Positions 52,450 through 64,000 of a DNA stretch of 64,000 nt are shown here, piece after piece. Source of the DNA: Metellina segmentata (lineage: Eukaryota; Arthropoda; Arachnida; Araneae; Tetragnathidae). A program made the translations under genes and the position numbers. Within the stretch, counting starts at the first letter, position 1. Each line of letters starts with the position of its first letter. The notes beneath the pieces were generated by a model. The model did not search any database and was not told where the DNA came from. It saw only the letters and a list, made by a program, of their open reading frames with translations. The stretch is taken from assembly GCA_947359465.1 (NCBI GenBank), contig OX375878.1:83989627-84053626 (forward strand). Direction: 5' to 3'.

Positions 52450-52829
52450 GAGCCGCGGTAGCTCAGTCAGTTGAATGTCGGGCTCGCATCGAAAGGGTTG
52501 TGGGTTCTGTCCTCGTCGGAGCCTGCAATTCTGATGGTTGCGAGATCGGCGCTTGACATGGTTAATGGTGGCTGTTAATGGTTCGCTAATGGTGGCTGGG
52601 GCACGTTAAATAGGTCGTGGTCACAAAGTCCTCCATGTGGACCTCTGGGGGTACCTGATCAGGGGGTTATCGGCCTCTGATTGGGATCTAAATTACGATA
52701 TGTGTGAGTGAATGGATGTGTGAAAGGGACCTTTCTGTAAAACGGATGTGTCATGTATGAAGAAGTCCAACCCTCCGGGGCAATGGCACCCCCAATTGGG
52801 CAATATATGGCCCGCACGACAACAACAAC
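52450..52829 (+). mobile_element. Second SINE family, complete, 13-bp target duplication
   Basis: Flanked by 'aggacaatatgat' at 52437-52449 and 52830-52842. The head 'gagccgcggtagctcagtca' has an A box, and 'gtgggttctgtcc' (about 52499) a degenerate B box, i.e. a tRNA-like promoter for pol III. The body has 'ggttaatggtggctg' twice, and the tail ends 'cgacaacaacaaca'. A chance ORF at 52753-53091 runs through its end. Confidence 0.88.
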
Positions 52830-52849
52830 AGGACAATATGATCTATCAG

Positions 52850-54600
52850 CGGGTATTAGAAAAAATTGTTTCCAGAATTTCAGAGAGAAGCGGAACAAGA
52901 AGAAACAGGAATATTTTTTCTATATTTGCTCAGTTTTGCTAAATGACGAGATGCCTCGTCAGGACAATCTCAAGAGGGTTAAGTGTAATGTAAGATCAGC
53001 TCAAATTCCTTATCTGTTGTGTAGAACCGCCGCAGCTTCTAACAATAAAGAGTCATCCATCGTTAAAAAAGAGCAAAATAAGATACTGTAGTAGCACATA
53101 ATGCAGATCTTGGATGCTTTATTTCACATGACGCACCTTTGGAATATTTTACAATACTTCCGTTAAAATACTTGCTGATTCCATCAGAGGTATAATGTGA
53201 GAAGAGTTTTCACTGTCTTCCTATACTGCTATCAGCAATAATGCAATATTCTTCAAATCAGGTGATTGAGCTGCCCAAAGCAGATGCTCGAGTTCATTTT
53301 GGTGATCATTGAGGGTTTCAAATCGCAAAGGCCAAAACACATTGGGTCCCCTAATATTTTTATGCTGTTGTTTAGTTAAGGGATGAAACTTCAATAGTGA
53401 GGGATAAAAAGATGGGTTCCCAAATAATTTCCCCAAGGTTTCTCCACAGTAAAAATTAAAATGTCTCTCACTAGTATTGATCTCGATAGGTGAGAAACCT
53501 TAACCTAAACAATTTATTATTGAAAAATTGGACATTTATCAGTATTGAAAAGCTATTGCTCGCCGTATTTTACGAGGTCAATTTTTTTTACTTTCGTTTA
53601 CACTACTAAATTGCTTAGTTAAGAATAGAAATTTGTTTGGTTTAATACCTTAAATATCATACCTATAAGTGAATAATAAGGTACTGAAACAAACTAGTTC
53701 ATTTCTTAATGCTAAAACTCAGAACAGTTAAATTAATTTTTAAATTTTTATTAGCCTTTTTAAGATACCTTATGATGTCAAAAACTGTCGAATATGTAAA
53801 AATACGGTTCTACTGATTAGTAATATCTGAGAAATGAATCCTCAACTTAAGATACAAGTTCTGAGAGACAGATAAAAGCAATGAGTATTTCCAGATCCAG
53901 AGCCTTAAGTACAAAATCGTAAATCTGAATCGACAGGATTATTCCAAATTGTATATTTTCTGTAGCAATTGTGATATAAAAATAAAAAGTTTTTTAGGTT
54001 AATTTGTTTTCTGTATTAAACATTTATTATAGATTGGTAATTGCAGCTATGGAAGTAAAATTAATTAATTACAGTTATCTAAATAATGAATAAGTAACAT
54101 TTTTAAAGTTTTTCTGGTAACTGTAAATTTTAAGTTTGGTTTGAATAGAAATAGCTTAACACCTGAAGGAGTAAAATATTAGAAGGTACAATGAAAAAAG
54201 AGTTGATGGAATTGTATTTAGTTTTACGTATTCATAATTCAGGCAGATTGTGAACTTTTCTTAGCAGTGTTGAGTAAATTATTCAAGGTATTAAAGTTCG
54301 GAATAAATGTGCGAAAAACATAATTTATTTTTCAATCCTCTGTGCGTGATGAAATTTTCAAGTAGTATAGAATTGTTTTGATGTAGATTACATCTTACTT
54401 TTCGAAACCGGGGACCATGCTTAATTTTTGAGTGTCACAAAAAAGCGTAAGTGCGAAAAATTTAATAACTTGGAAACATAAATGATACATAAATGAACGA
54501 TACCTCGTTCAAAAGAGCACTAAACAAAGCATGTTATAAATGCTCACTGATCTTGCACTGACGTCATCAGGTGATGCAATCGCAATGAGAAGTTAAATCA
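52850..54600. other. No gene supported
   Basis: Includes an open stretch to 53091 with a basic translation ('FREKRNKKKQEYF') and a minus ORF 53221-53436 with 'HLLWAAQSPDL', possibly a Tc1-like trace. Neither is convincing. The rest is AT-rich. Confidence 0.35.
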
Positions 54601-54615
54601 TTAAAATGAGCACTG

Positions 54616-55236
54616 CTGCTCACATTAATTAGTCTAGCTCCGGCCTCTTTTGTGCGTTACAAGATTTGAGGTGTCATTTGCTTCCTATCTTTGAGCTTTA
54701 TAAATACTAATTATTGAAACAAAACTTAAATATTTAATACTTGTTTAGATATCAAACTTCAAGGTGTGGAAATATCTCAAAACTTAAAAACTGTCTAAAT
54801 ATATGCATGATAAACACAAAAAAATTATAGAAACGTCAACAGGAAGAAAGACAGAGAGATGGGGAATCCAAGAAATCGCAGACATCGGTTGCTGAGCGTC
54901 AACGGGCTCGGATAGAGCACTACAAAGTTGAGGCGTCGCGCTGCTCACATAATTTAGTCTATCTCCGGAGTCCTTTGTGAGAGCACGACTTTTGAGTCGT
55001 CATTTGTTTCGTCTCTTTGCGCTTTATAAATAATAATACATAGAAACAAAAAAACCTAAGTATTTAATACATGTTTAGATATCGGACTTCAAAGTGTGGA
55101 AAAACGCAAAATTTTCACTATGTCCAAATATATACATAATAAACACCAGAAGAACTATAGAAAACGTGAGCAGGAAATACGATCGAGAGAGGGGAAATTG
55201 GAAGAGATCCGGACATCCGATGTTGAGTGTCAACGA
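54616..55236 (+). repeat. Direct tandem duplication, period about 325 bp
   Basis: The first copy 54616-54912 and the second 54941-55236 start with 'ctgctcacat' and share 'tttaatac(t/a)tgtttagatatc', 'taaacac', 'gaaa', 'gagagag/atgggg' and end with 'tcaacg(g/a)gctcgga'. In one frame the second half is Arg/Lys-rich ('NKHQKNYRKREQEIRSR'). Divergence is perhaps 20-25 percent by eye. Confidence 0.75.
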
Positions 55237-55239
55237 GCT

Positions 55240-56770
55240 CGGAGGAAGTTCTTGAAAGTACAGCGTTGAACCTTCAAGGTGAACAAATGCTTGATACAAG
55301 TACGCCAAGTATCTTCACCGCTCAGTTCGACACAAATAGCATATCTGATGACATAAACGTTTTATAATCGAATGATAGAATTCAACCCATAGGTGATGAG
55401 CCTCAACCTTCAACATCAACAGCGAGTGCACTAATTGTGATATAAAAACGGAGCGATGAACATTTGATGTGCGAAATTAAAACAGTGTACTATTTTTTTC
55501 ACTCTCATTAACCATATGGCCTCACTGACTTATTCTACGCCTTAAGCCTAGCGGCCTTGTACTGACATTGCCCCGTCCTTTTTCCCCTGACAATTAATAC
55601 AATGACTCAATAATCACATCTATTGTGTGAAATAATCCTAAGAAAGTTTCTTGTGGTCTAGAAGGTCAAACAGTGGTTAGATGTCATGCAGGGAATACTA
55701 CAGGATGCATAACGGATATACATGATTTAAGATATACATGATTTACATGATATACATAGATAAGATAAATTGAATTTTTAGTTTTTGCCATATTAAAATG
55801 TACCTTAAACTACAAAAATGAATGAGAAACATAAAATCAGTGTCATTCGAAATTAGCCATGGAAAATAGGACTAGAAATATGCTCATATTATTCATTTGC
55901 ATATCCAATTAAACTTCGAGATTTCTTAATGGCCTTGTAAATTGATATTCGGGCGATAGTAAACAATTTGCCCACAGTCGGACAACCACAAGAATTACGC
56001 ATAAGCCGCTCAAAAATAGATGTTTCATATTTAGTAAGAGATCGAGAACTACTTCCCCTACTTTCCAGTACTTATTCTGTGATAAATGGTTCGCTCGGTT
56101 TGCTGCATAACCCAAATGCTGACTACTTTAAATGATAAATGGATATTGGGGTAATACCTCACTATGTAGACCAGTCGCAATTCCTTCACACTTTTGGCAT
56201 AAAGCCAACTTCTTAAGTTTGATATAATGAAAATAAAACAGCATATCTAAACTTGTCAAGAGGGTGACAAACGATAACGTCAAATTGGAGACATCGGGAA
56301 ATTGCTTCGAGAATTAATTATTTTTTGCAACAAAGAAATATTTTCACTGGCACAAGTTTTGTTGCATTTATAAGGGGATTTTATTTTCGTTAATGGTAGT
56401 TTGTTGTTTGTAAAGTGTATGACATACGGAATGCGTTTGTTTTGGGTTGACGATCCACTCTTGTTTAGTTCAGTATACCCAAAACTTAGTGAGCGCATGG
56501 GTACATCAAGACACTGAAAGAGCCACGAGGGTCAGATTTAAAAAGGCAGATTTACTCATTCTTACTGCTTTGTCAACGATTATAAAGTGTTTGTATAAAA
56601 ATCTTCTTGGCTGAAAATTGAACGAGGTTATTTGCCAAATAAGGCCTACGCTTTGCTACTTTTTAAAATAGTCAAACCTTGTAAAGACGACTTTCCCGTG
56701 ATCTCGAAAAAATTAATATTAATGTATTATAAAATTCTTGGTTTATAGATAAATGACAAAGACTAAAGTA
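55240..56770. other. No gene supported
   Basis: AT-rich. Minus-strand reading around 55910-56060 gives 'IFERLMRNSCGCPTVGKLF', which might be a decayed transposase piece, but I cannot place it. Nothing else. Confidence 0.35.
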
Positions 56771-56771
56771 G

Positions 56772-56773
<2 letters not shown>

Positions 56774-56863
<90 letters not shown>
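56774..56863. repeat. (CT)n(AT)n microsatellite
   Basis: About 20 CT units followed by about 23 AT units. Confidence 0.95.
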
Positions 56864-56867
<4 letters not shown>

Positions 56868-57091
56868 CAAGAACACAGGAATTTCCAAAAAAATTACATC
56901 AAAAGGCCTAAAAAATGAAGAAATGTTGGAATGTTGCATGGGTAGTTTCGAGTTTCGGTTTCTGGTTAATGCACCCCGGCTGTTTGGTTATTTTTTGTTA
57001 TTTTGTGTGTTTTATGTTACTATTATTTTGTGTATTTTATGTTATTATTATATAGATAAATATACATATATTTTTTTTATCTTCAAAAACA

Positions 57092-57098
57092 AATATAG

Positions 57099-57134
<36 letters not shown>

Positions 57135-57135
57135 G
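57092..57135. repeat. (AT)n(AG)n microsatellite, mirror of 56774
   Basis: About 9 AT units followed by about 9 AG units: the reverse complement arrangement of the tract 230 bases to the left, so the two could pair. Confidence 0.9.
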
Positions 57136-57179
57136 AGACGTATATTTCCTGATTGCGCAATTTTTGTCTTAAAATAGGC

Positions 57180-59736
57180 TTATCAATTTTTTTTTCGTGT
57201 CATTATTTAAGAATATCTTTGATGCGATTAACGCTATTTAATTGAGGAGATGAGTTTTCACTTCCTACAAAAAGCGGTGAACAATTTCTAAGTCAGCAGC
57301 AGACTAAATATCAGACGCCATTCATTAGAGCCTCCAAACGCGTGAAAATGAGTCGTTTATAATCTTCCCCTAAGGGATCAATAAAAGGAATGGGAATGAA
57401 TTAGTAGCGTGAATATAACCTGTCGAATAGGGAGTTAGAAACTTTTGAAAAGAACCCTATTTGCCCTTAAGTTTCGAAAATTTGTACATCTTATCGAAGA
57501 TTAGTTTAACCCTAATTCTTCTTAAACTAATGAGTTAACATTATTTGAATACATATTTTGATGCGGATATCAATTTAATTTGTGTTATCAGTAATTCGTA
57601 TTAAGCAAATTCGTCTTAATGACGTTTAACTAAATCTATTTTTTCATAATCTTCTACGAGAATAAATACAACGCATCAACAACCCCTTGGACATTCCGTC
57701 CGGACAACCGTTTGAATTACTGATAGGCAGGTCATTGTCATCCGTCTGTTTAATTTCGCTTCGAATGTCAAATTGTTCTAGAACACACTCAAATTCAGCG
57801 GACGGGTAACCTTATTCGAAGAGCAGTATCCGGTGGCCGGGGAGGGAGGGAAAACTTATTCGGAGAGTTGTATCGTCTATGAGCGGGGTAAACCTATTCT
57901 CTACAACTTATTTATACACTTATTCTCAACACTTACAGATTTTTGTAGACTCCTCCTGACCACTACCACAGGTGCAGAATTATATTCAGTGTTCTGCAAC
58001 ACAACTCCAAGCAAATGCAACTGTTCTGCAGGCATTTTGTTCGAATTTTGAAAACTGCAGTAAAATAAAAAACAGACGTAAAATACAATTATCGACTCAA
58101 TATGTATTACTTATTTATAATAAAACATTAAAATTAATTAATTAACTTTATTTAAAGCCAAAGCATACTTTCAGAATTTTCAATTCTGTCGATAACTTTT
58201 GAAGTTAAATATTTTGTCATTGACATAGAATATGTGTTATTTATAAAGTGTTTGTGGTAATTTGAGGCGGTGTAGGGAGGCTGTTTCGTAGCTAGAAAAG
58301 AAAAAAAGGTGTGACAAGGAGTGCGCTTTGCACTGCAGAACATCGTAACTTATGATTGAAAAAAAATCGACCAAAATTTTGATAAAATTAAGGAAAAAAT
58401 TGTTCTGCGAAGTACGTCGCAGTTTTAAGCACTTTTTGCTATCGGGACAACGACTAGGAAAATAATTTCAACGGTAACGTTCGTAAGCAAAAAAAGGACA
58501 GATTGAACATTGCAAACCAAATTTTTCCTCGTAGGTACATAAATATATGTATTATCTGCTAACAGAGACAAGTAGTCGAAATAAAATCAGAACAAACTGT
58601 AACAATTGTTTCTTTCCTGACTGAAATAGAAATGAATCGGCTCGATTATTCTTCGTTTTCGGTTACCTCGCCGTTGTTTACTTTGGATTATCCCAATAGA
58701 GGTCTGAACGGACGACATCACACACCGAAAGTAATTATATTTGACATGAATTCGTTTTTAAATTCGACGGAGTCTCTATGAAAACTCGAGGGACCAGCTA
58801 TTTTGCAAGATTTGTTGGATTTACAGTTGGTAATTATAAATTATAATCTAATGATTTAAACTTTGTTGCACAGAGAGCCTATACCTGCATCTAAAATGGT
58901 GGATAGTGGAGGTGAGCAGTGGTGAACGGAAAGTACTAGTACGATAACACTGAAAGTGTATCTATGAATGGCACAAATGCAAGACGTTGAACTTGGGGTC
59001 AATTAGTTAAAAATAATAGATCTACAAGATTCTTTAACAATAATAACCTATAAAATAAAATTTGTAAAGTTATAAGCCGATAAATGAGCTGAGTTGAAGA
59101 TAATTTTCATAATGCTAAAAAAGTGCGAAGGAAATCTGAACAGAAATGTAAGAAACATATATCATTGGAAAGATAAATTCCAAAGGAATCTGAAAAGCCT
59201 AAATTGACAAATGTTGAACAATGTAGATTGTATAGAGAGGGTAAGATTTAAGACAACTCAAATGTCGCCAACCGATGAATATTGACTTGGAATGCTTTTA
59301 CTTTGAAAAATTCTATCAGGAACATTGTACCTAAAAAGATTTCAGAAACCAATGTCCCCATCATGCTTACCAGTAATTGCAATGTCGATATTTCTGAAAA
59401 CCAATCACTTATAGACTTTATCGTCTGCTAAAAGTCGTCTGCTCATATACTGAAATATTTTCGGAAACACTAAATACTCAGTTTCTATGACGATGAGAAA
59501 TACGTAATCTGTTAATCATATTACACAATCACAAAGCTTATATTTTTCTAACTAAGCTAATAAATAGTTCTTAAACAATTGCACAGTAAAAATAAACTTT
59601 TGTCAGCTAATGAGCTGCTGCCCTAAGCCGTCGATATGTAACGTGAGTTCAACTCGAAGAAAAATTTCTGCACCACTCACTACTCCAAGCACTTGCATAG
59701 AATCAGCCATTGTAAGAAATATTGATGCAAATACTA
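57180..59736. other. No gene supported
   Basis: AT-rich with some balanced stretches (57660-58030, 58600-58950). No ORF with recognisable content. An ATG at 58894 opens only a short frame. Confidence 0.4.
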
Positions 59737-61340
59737 TCTATATAAATAAGAATGGAGTGTTTGTTTGTACATTCAATATTTTCGACCCATTTCAAGTTTT
59801 CTATCCGTTTTGGACCCTTCTGATGCCGAATCCGCCTTTTTCTCGTTTGGTGTCTGTCTGTCTGTCCGTCTGTCTGTCTGTCTGTATGTTGTGCCCTATA
59901 CACGTCCACGCGGTTTAAGATATTTTCATGGAAATTTGCATACAGTGAGTATTTATCTTCATTTAGTGAGTGGAATTGGTTGCGAAAGTCTGTCTGTCCG
60001 TCTTTCTGTTCTATGTTCGATTTTGTATTTGTGTGTTTGTGTAAGCATCAGATAAAGTGTATTCCAGATATTTGAATGCAGTTTATTTTATTTTATACAT
60101 TATTTATTAGTTTAGTGAATGCAATATTAAACATTTCTTTATTGTTATATTTAGATGAGTTTCATGCTAAAACACCTGAGTAAGTATACTTAAATCAACC
60201 ATAATTTGGTAGTTTTGAAAAAATTGGAATGTCTATTGAATATTACGATTACTTCGATTACTTTACCATTACTAATGAAAAAGTAATTATTCTTCAAAAA
60301 ATTATATTTTTTAATGGAATTTCAGCTCTGATACTTCATTTACTTCGAGTCTTATTTTTGTTCTTTGCGCAATGAAAACGATTTCGGAATATATTTGAGA
60401 CAGACGATATTTTTCAACAAAACGAGAAAGAACAAGATCGCGTGAGCAGTGATATTTTCTCTTTCTTTCGTTCTGAATTAATTTCACATTTCTAAAATTT
60501 GTGCCCTTTTAGTTGTAAATTGTGGCAACTGTGCGAGATCAAGAGATAAAAATGAATCACAAATTAATATCTTTAGAACAATTTTTCCGACATCTTTTAT
60601 TTTGTTCTATTTTACTGTTTTCTGTTTTAAATATTTATTATTTTAATAAATGTGTTTTCCTTCTCATCACACGCAATAGCACCACAAAGTATTAGACTTA
60701 AAAATGTTAAGTAAGTCAGTATAAATTTTCAGCAAATTTTAAGTGTAGTTATGCCATTATTGAAAGAATAATGCCGTTATTTAAAGAATAATGCCGTTTT
60801 TTAAAGAATAATGCCGTTATTGAAAGAATAATAATGTTTAAAAATCCGAACTAGAACTTTTTCCAACATTAAAAAATTCGTTGTAATAATGACAGGAGAA
60901 GAGTGCAAAATTTCGCAATGCCGCATACCGGAGGCAAGAGTGTCACAAGTAAAAAAATATTGTTTTGTTGACTATGAGTGCGAGAGCACTCGCCGTAAAT
61001 CGTAATTTTAATTAATTGAGTTGAACATGAAAATAACTTAAGAAAGGGAATTCCAAATCTCCCTCAAAATCGTCTTTTATAGTAGTAACCTTAGTATCAC
61101 CTTTCGTCATTTTGTAGCTTTGTCATACAGCAATTGTGCGATGTATGTGAAATGTATTACATGAATGGATATGAATGTGTAGGATTTGTGTCCGAAGTAA
61201 GTTGTAGAAAATATAAAGATGGCCAAAGGTGTTAAAATAAATTTTTATTCTACAAAAAACGTAAGTCAGTATCTATTTTGATTATCTCTTCAATTTAGAG
61301 TAAACCAATTCAAACCGAGTAAGGTCGGGTATTTTGCTAG
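59737..61340 (+). mobile_element. Non-autonomous Helitron (family A), complete, 1604 bp
   Basis: Starts 'tctatataaataagaatgga' after A. Ends 'accgagtaaggtcgggtatt' then 'ttgctag' (CTAG 61337-61340). The 3' hairpin pairs ccga(g)/(t)cgg near the end. Near the 5' end is a (tctg)n-rich stretch (59855-59890). Contains a short near-tandem repeat 'attgaaagaataatgccgtt' at about 60755-60830. No helicase ORF. Confidence 0.8.
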
Positions 61341-61737
61341 TCTATATATATAATTCTCTTACGCGGCACGCAAAAAAGACGTTATTTGTTATCGCGTTTT
61401 GGCAACACTGTACGATTGTTTGTTTACCACGAAGACTCGCGCCTTAATTGAATTTATAGCGTTATTGGATAAAGTTTTATTGAAAAAAATGTATTTTAGT
61501 CGGATCTGTTACAGTTTACAAACGACATGTTGGGTAATTCATTTCCAAAGCAGCGCTCACATTTCGTACCAAAATGTGCTCAAAGTTTTCATTTGAATTC
61601 CAAATTGTTCGAGTCCTGATTCCAGAGGTACTGTATAATATTTCTGTAGAATAACAAAGACTTACTTTTATTCTGTAGAATAAAAGTAATCCTCCGGGGG
61701 TTGGCGAGCGTTAGAGAGCAGGGGGTGGGCCCCCTAG
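61341..61737 (+). mobile_element. Non-autonomous Helitron (family C), complete, 397 bp, head-to-tail
   Basis: Begins 'tctatatatataattctctt' immediately after the preceding Helitron's CTAG. Ends 'gagcagggggtgggcccc' and CTAG (61734-61737) before T. Stem ggggg/ccccc. Same family as the inverted copy at 62563-63211, which has 250 bases more. Confidence 0.85.
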
Positions 61738-62119
61738 TACCATATATATCATCCGTGGCCAGCTACCCAACCTTTGGAAACTCCATTTTAGGAAGAACTA
61801 TTTGAAAGAGCCATTTATTTATCTTCGATAGCAAAATAAAAACAATGGGAAATAGAAAATTAGTTCAAGATTCAGCATAAGCAATGTGTGAAAAATATCA
61901 CAATATCGCTTTACCAACTGAGCTCTCGTTTGATACCGTAAGTGGCACGAGTCTCGCACATGAAAAAAAGCTCACAAACGTAATAAATTGTTTTGTAATT
62001 AATATATTTTGCTTGCTGGTTTCAAAACATTAATATCCGAAAACCAAAGAGGGCGCTGAGTCTAATCTCAATTTTCGGTGCTTCATATTGATGTGAGAGT
62101 CTTTGTATTCAAAACTTAA

Positions 62120-62477
62120 CTTTATTAAAAATAGGCATCGGTCTGTTTTAACTGATCAGCAATTAACTGAGCTTGGGCGAGCTTCCTTAACAAGTCATCA
62201 ACCAGACTTTCGGCAGCTAACTGCTAAGATGGACACCATTCGTAAAGTATCTCCAAGTAAATCTGATTTTTAAAGATTTTCTTTACAAAATTATTTGATA
62301 GAATCAGAACAATATTACATTAAGTTTAGTTTACCAACAACTTTGTAACATGAAATGAAATAAAATAATTACTTTAGGTCATTGATCAATTTTAGTTTAC
62401 CATACTTCAAATATACATTTTATTTGTCAAAGAGCCGCAACACTTGCCTGAAAGAGCCGCACATGGTTCGCGAGCCA

Positions 62478-62482
<5 letters not shown>
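62120..62482 (+). pseudogene. hAT transposase C-terminus and 3' end fragment
   Basis: 'LTDQQLTELGRASL' and 'SHQPDFRQLTAKMDTI' (about 62145-62250) match the last residues of Charlie/SPIN-like hAT transposases. About 170 bases on, 'agagccgcacatggttcgcg' and 'agccatgtgc' (62453-62482) form the GC-rich palindromic subterminal typical of these elements. The rest of the gene is absent. Confidence 0.6.

Positions 62483-62530
<48 letters not shown>
62482..62530. repeat. (AT)n microsatellite
   Basis: About 24 AT units directly after the hAT fragment. Confidence 0.95.
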
Positions 62531-62535
<5 letters not shown>

Positions 62536-62562
62536 ATAAATTTTACCAAGATTTTATTCTTA

Positions 62563-63211
62563 CTAGAGGGCCTGCCCCCTGCTCACTAACGCTCGCCAAC
62601 CCCCGGAGGATTGCTTCGTAATCCTCATTGGTTCGCTGCGCGAACCTATGCTCGCTTCGCTCGCCTCAATGAAGACATGTGTCCTAGCAGAAGGGATTGT
62701 TTACAAAATATGTTACCAAAAAAATATTTTTCAAATCTAAATTTGCTGTATTACAGAAAAATATATACAGTATCTCTAAAATCAGAATTCAAATGAAAAC
62801 TTTGTGCAAATTTTGACTCGAAATGTGAGCGTTGCTTTGGAAATTGAATACCCAGCATGTTGTTTGTGTATACATTTTCCCAGCACTCAAACGACCCACA
62901 CTTTTTCATTGAGTTTGTTTCCGAAAGTTGTAGTGCAAGCGTCTTCTTGAACTATAATTGTTGGCCCTGAAAAGGACGGTTTTTTAAATGGCCCTGAAAA
63001 GATCCTCCGCTTTCTTTAATTTCTATTATAAACTAACTGCAACAGCTCATTAAAATTTCCTTTTTTTTTCAATAAAATTTCATCCGATAACGCTATAAAT
63101 TCAATCAATGCGCGAGACTTCGCGATAAACAAACAATCGTACAGTGTTGCAAAAACGCGATTACAAATAACGTCTGTTTTGCGTGCCACGTAAGAGAATT
63201 ATATATATAGA
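62563..63211 (-). mobile_element. Non-autonomous Helitron (family C), complete, 649 bp, minus strand
   Basis: On the minus strand it starts 'tctatatatataattctctt' (after A) and ends 'gttagtgagcagggggcagg' with CTAG (62563-62566) before T. Matches the copy at 61341 at both ends; 'acgttatttgt' and 'caacactgtacgattgtttg' are shared near the 5' end. No ORF. Confidence 0.85.
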
Positions 63212-64000
63212 TTTACATCTTACTCTTTTTTTTAAGTACGCAAAGACAAAATCAGGTCATAAACGATTGCGGTTGTATCATGGTATTCAACCAAACCCAT
63301 TTTCCTATTTAAAATTGGAGATAAAGCGTTTTTTATTACTTAAAATTTTTGACTGAGTTTACGAAATCTACAAATTATGTAGTTTCATTAGACTTGTTTT
63401 CATGCATAAAACTTTTATTTGTAAATTACTAAATATCCAACTATCAACAAAAATTAATTTTGAAAATTGTTAAAAACCTTTATTTGTTTAAGTGATGATT
63501 TTTGTCTCATACTTTGTACTTGCACAAAATAGTTAGAAAAGGGTTAAAATAAATATTTTAATTTTAAAAAGGAAAGGTAAATAAGGATTAACACAGGTAT
63601 ATAAGGAGTTATTATTAAGATTTGTTATTATTAGTACAAAATTTGTTATCCACAGAATATAACTCTTCTTTGATACTGGTTGAGGAAATTCGTTATGAAA
63701 ATTACAAATAAATGAATGCATCCTTTTTATTACTCAATAAATCAAGTAATAAAAAGAGTAAAATAAATAAATGTATTTTAGTAAATCAAATAATAGACAG
63801 AAAAAAATGAATTAAATAATTTGGATAAATCAACGAAATAAACTGATATCGAGACAATTACACTTTTGTAAATGTGGCTTTCATTAAAATGGTTTTATTG
63901 AAATAATATTAAATTCTCTCCTAGTGGTACTACAATTATGATAGAGTTTGTAAAAATTGATGGAAGTTAATTTATTTAGATATAAAATGAATTGAAGATT
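63212..64000. other. AT-rich, no recognised feature
   Basis: No ORF of note, no repeat ends. Confidence 0.45.

Noticed and set aside
52450..52530. tRNA gene at 'gccgcggtagctcagtcagt'.
   Set aside because: It is bounded by a 13-bp duplication together with 300 bases of non-tRNA sequence; SINE.
52753..53091. 112-aa plus-strand ORF.
   Set aside because: It starts in the SINE and crosses its target duplication; no recognisable domain.
59855..60010. Coding repeat 'CLSVCLSV' in an ORF.
   Set aside because: It is the translation of a (tctg)n simple repeat inside a Helitron.

Overview
This 64 kb window is AT-rich animal nuclear DNA. Two conserved, intron-containing genes sit in a dense, layered field of transposable elements. 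The gene structures, the transposon mix (Tc1/mariner, pogo/Tigger, piggyBac, hAT, Helitrons, Ty3/gypsy, non-LTR fragments, tRNA-derived SINEs) and the protein families of the decayed elements point to an arthropod. An arachnid, probably a spider, is my best guess; that is inference from remembered family distributions, not shown by the sequence. No bacterial-type operon, CRISPR array or rRNA gene was seen.

Host genes. (1) Mitochondrial translation initiation factor 3 lies on the plus strand in three coding exons (3642-3850, 4846-5092, 12385-12549), about 206 aa. Its 7.3 kb second intron holds a Tc1 element, hAT-like ends, an RNase H remnant, a SINE and a Helitron end. (2) A SCOC (short coiled-coil, Golgi/autophagy) orthologue lies on the minus strand, with coding exons at 29772-29841, 29582-29695, 21941-22027, 18553-18691 and, by my inference, a 25-base final coding piece at 16519-16543. 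Phases match at every junction and give 144 aa. The two genes converge (tail to tail) about 4 kb apart, with two colliding Tc1 copies between them.

Element field by region. 1-2.3 kb: Helitron with internal repeats, a foldback repeat and a decayed multicopy gene. 6-11.4 kb: Tc1, RNase H remnant, SINE. 13.8-15.2 kb: two Tc1 copies, opposed. 20.4-23.3 kb: four Helitron copies, two or three joined head to tail. 24.4-28.7 kb: Helitrons plus a decayed multicopy gene. 31.1-37.4 kb: a Tigger split by a young CsRn1-type gypsy whose gag fragment is inverted relative to pol. 38-40.7 kb: a hAT MITE with its target duplication, and a Tc1. 43.1-46.1 kb: a Tc1 split by a piggyBac element. 49.5-51.9 kb: a hAT transposase gene with an intron. 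52.4-52.8 kb: a SINE with a 13-bp target duplication. 59.7-63.2 kb: two head-to-tail Helitrons and an inverted third.

The strongest second-look items are the inverted gag in a gypsy copy with apparently identical LTRs, the precise CTAG|TC head-to-tail Helitron junctions, the nested Tigger/gypsy and Tc1/piggyBac insertions, and the SCOC terminal exon. I found no convincing new defence or biosynthetic system. From about 53 to 59.7 kb and 46 to 49.5 kb I see little beyond AT-rich DNA, a tandem duplication and simple repeats.
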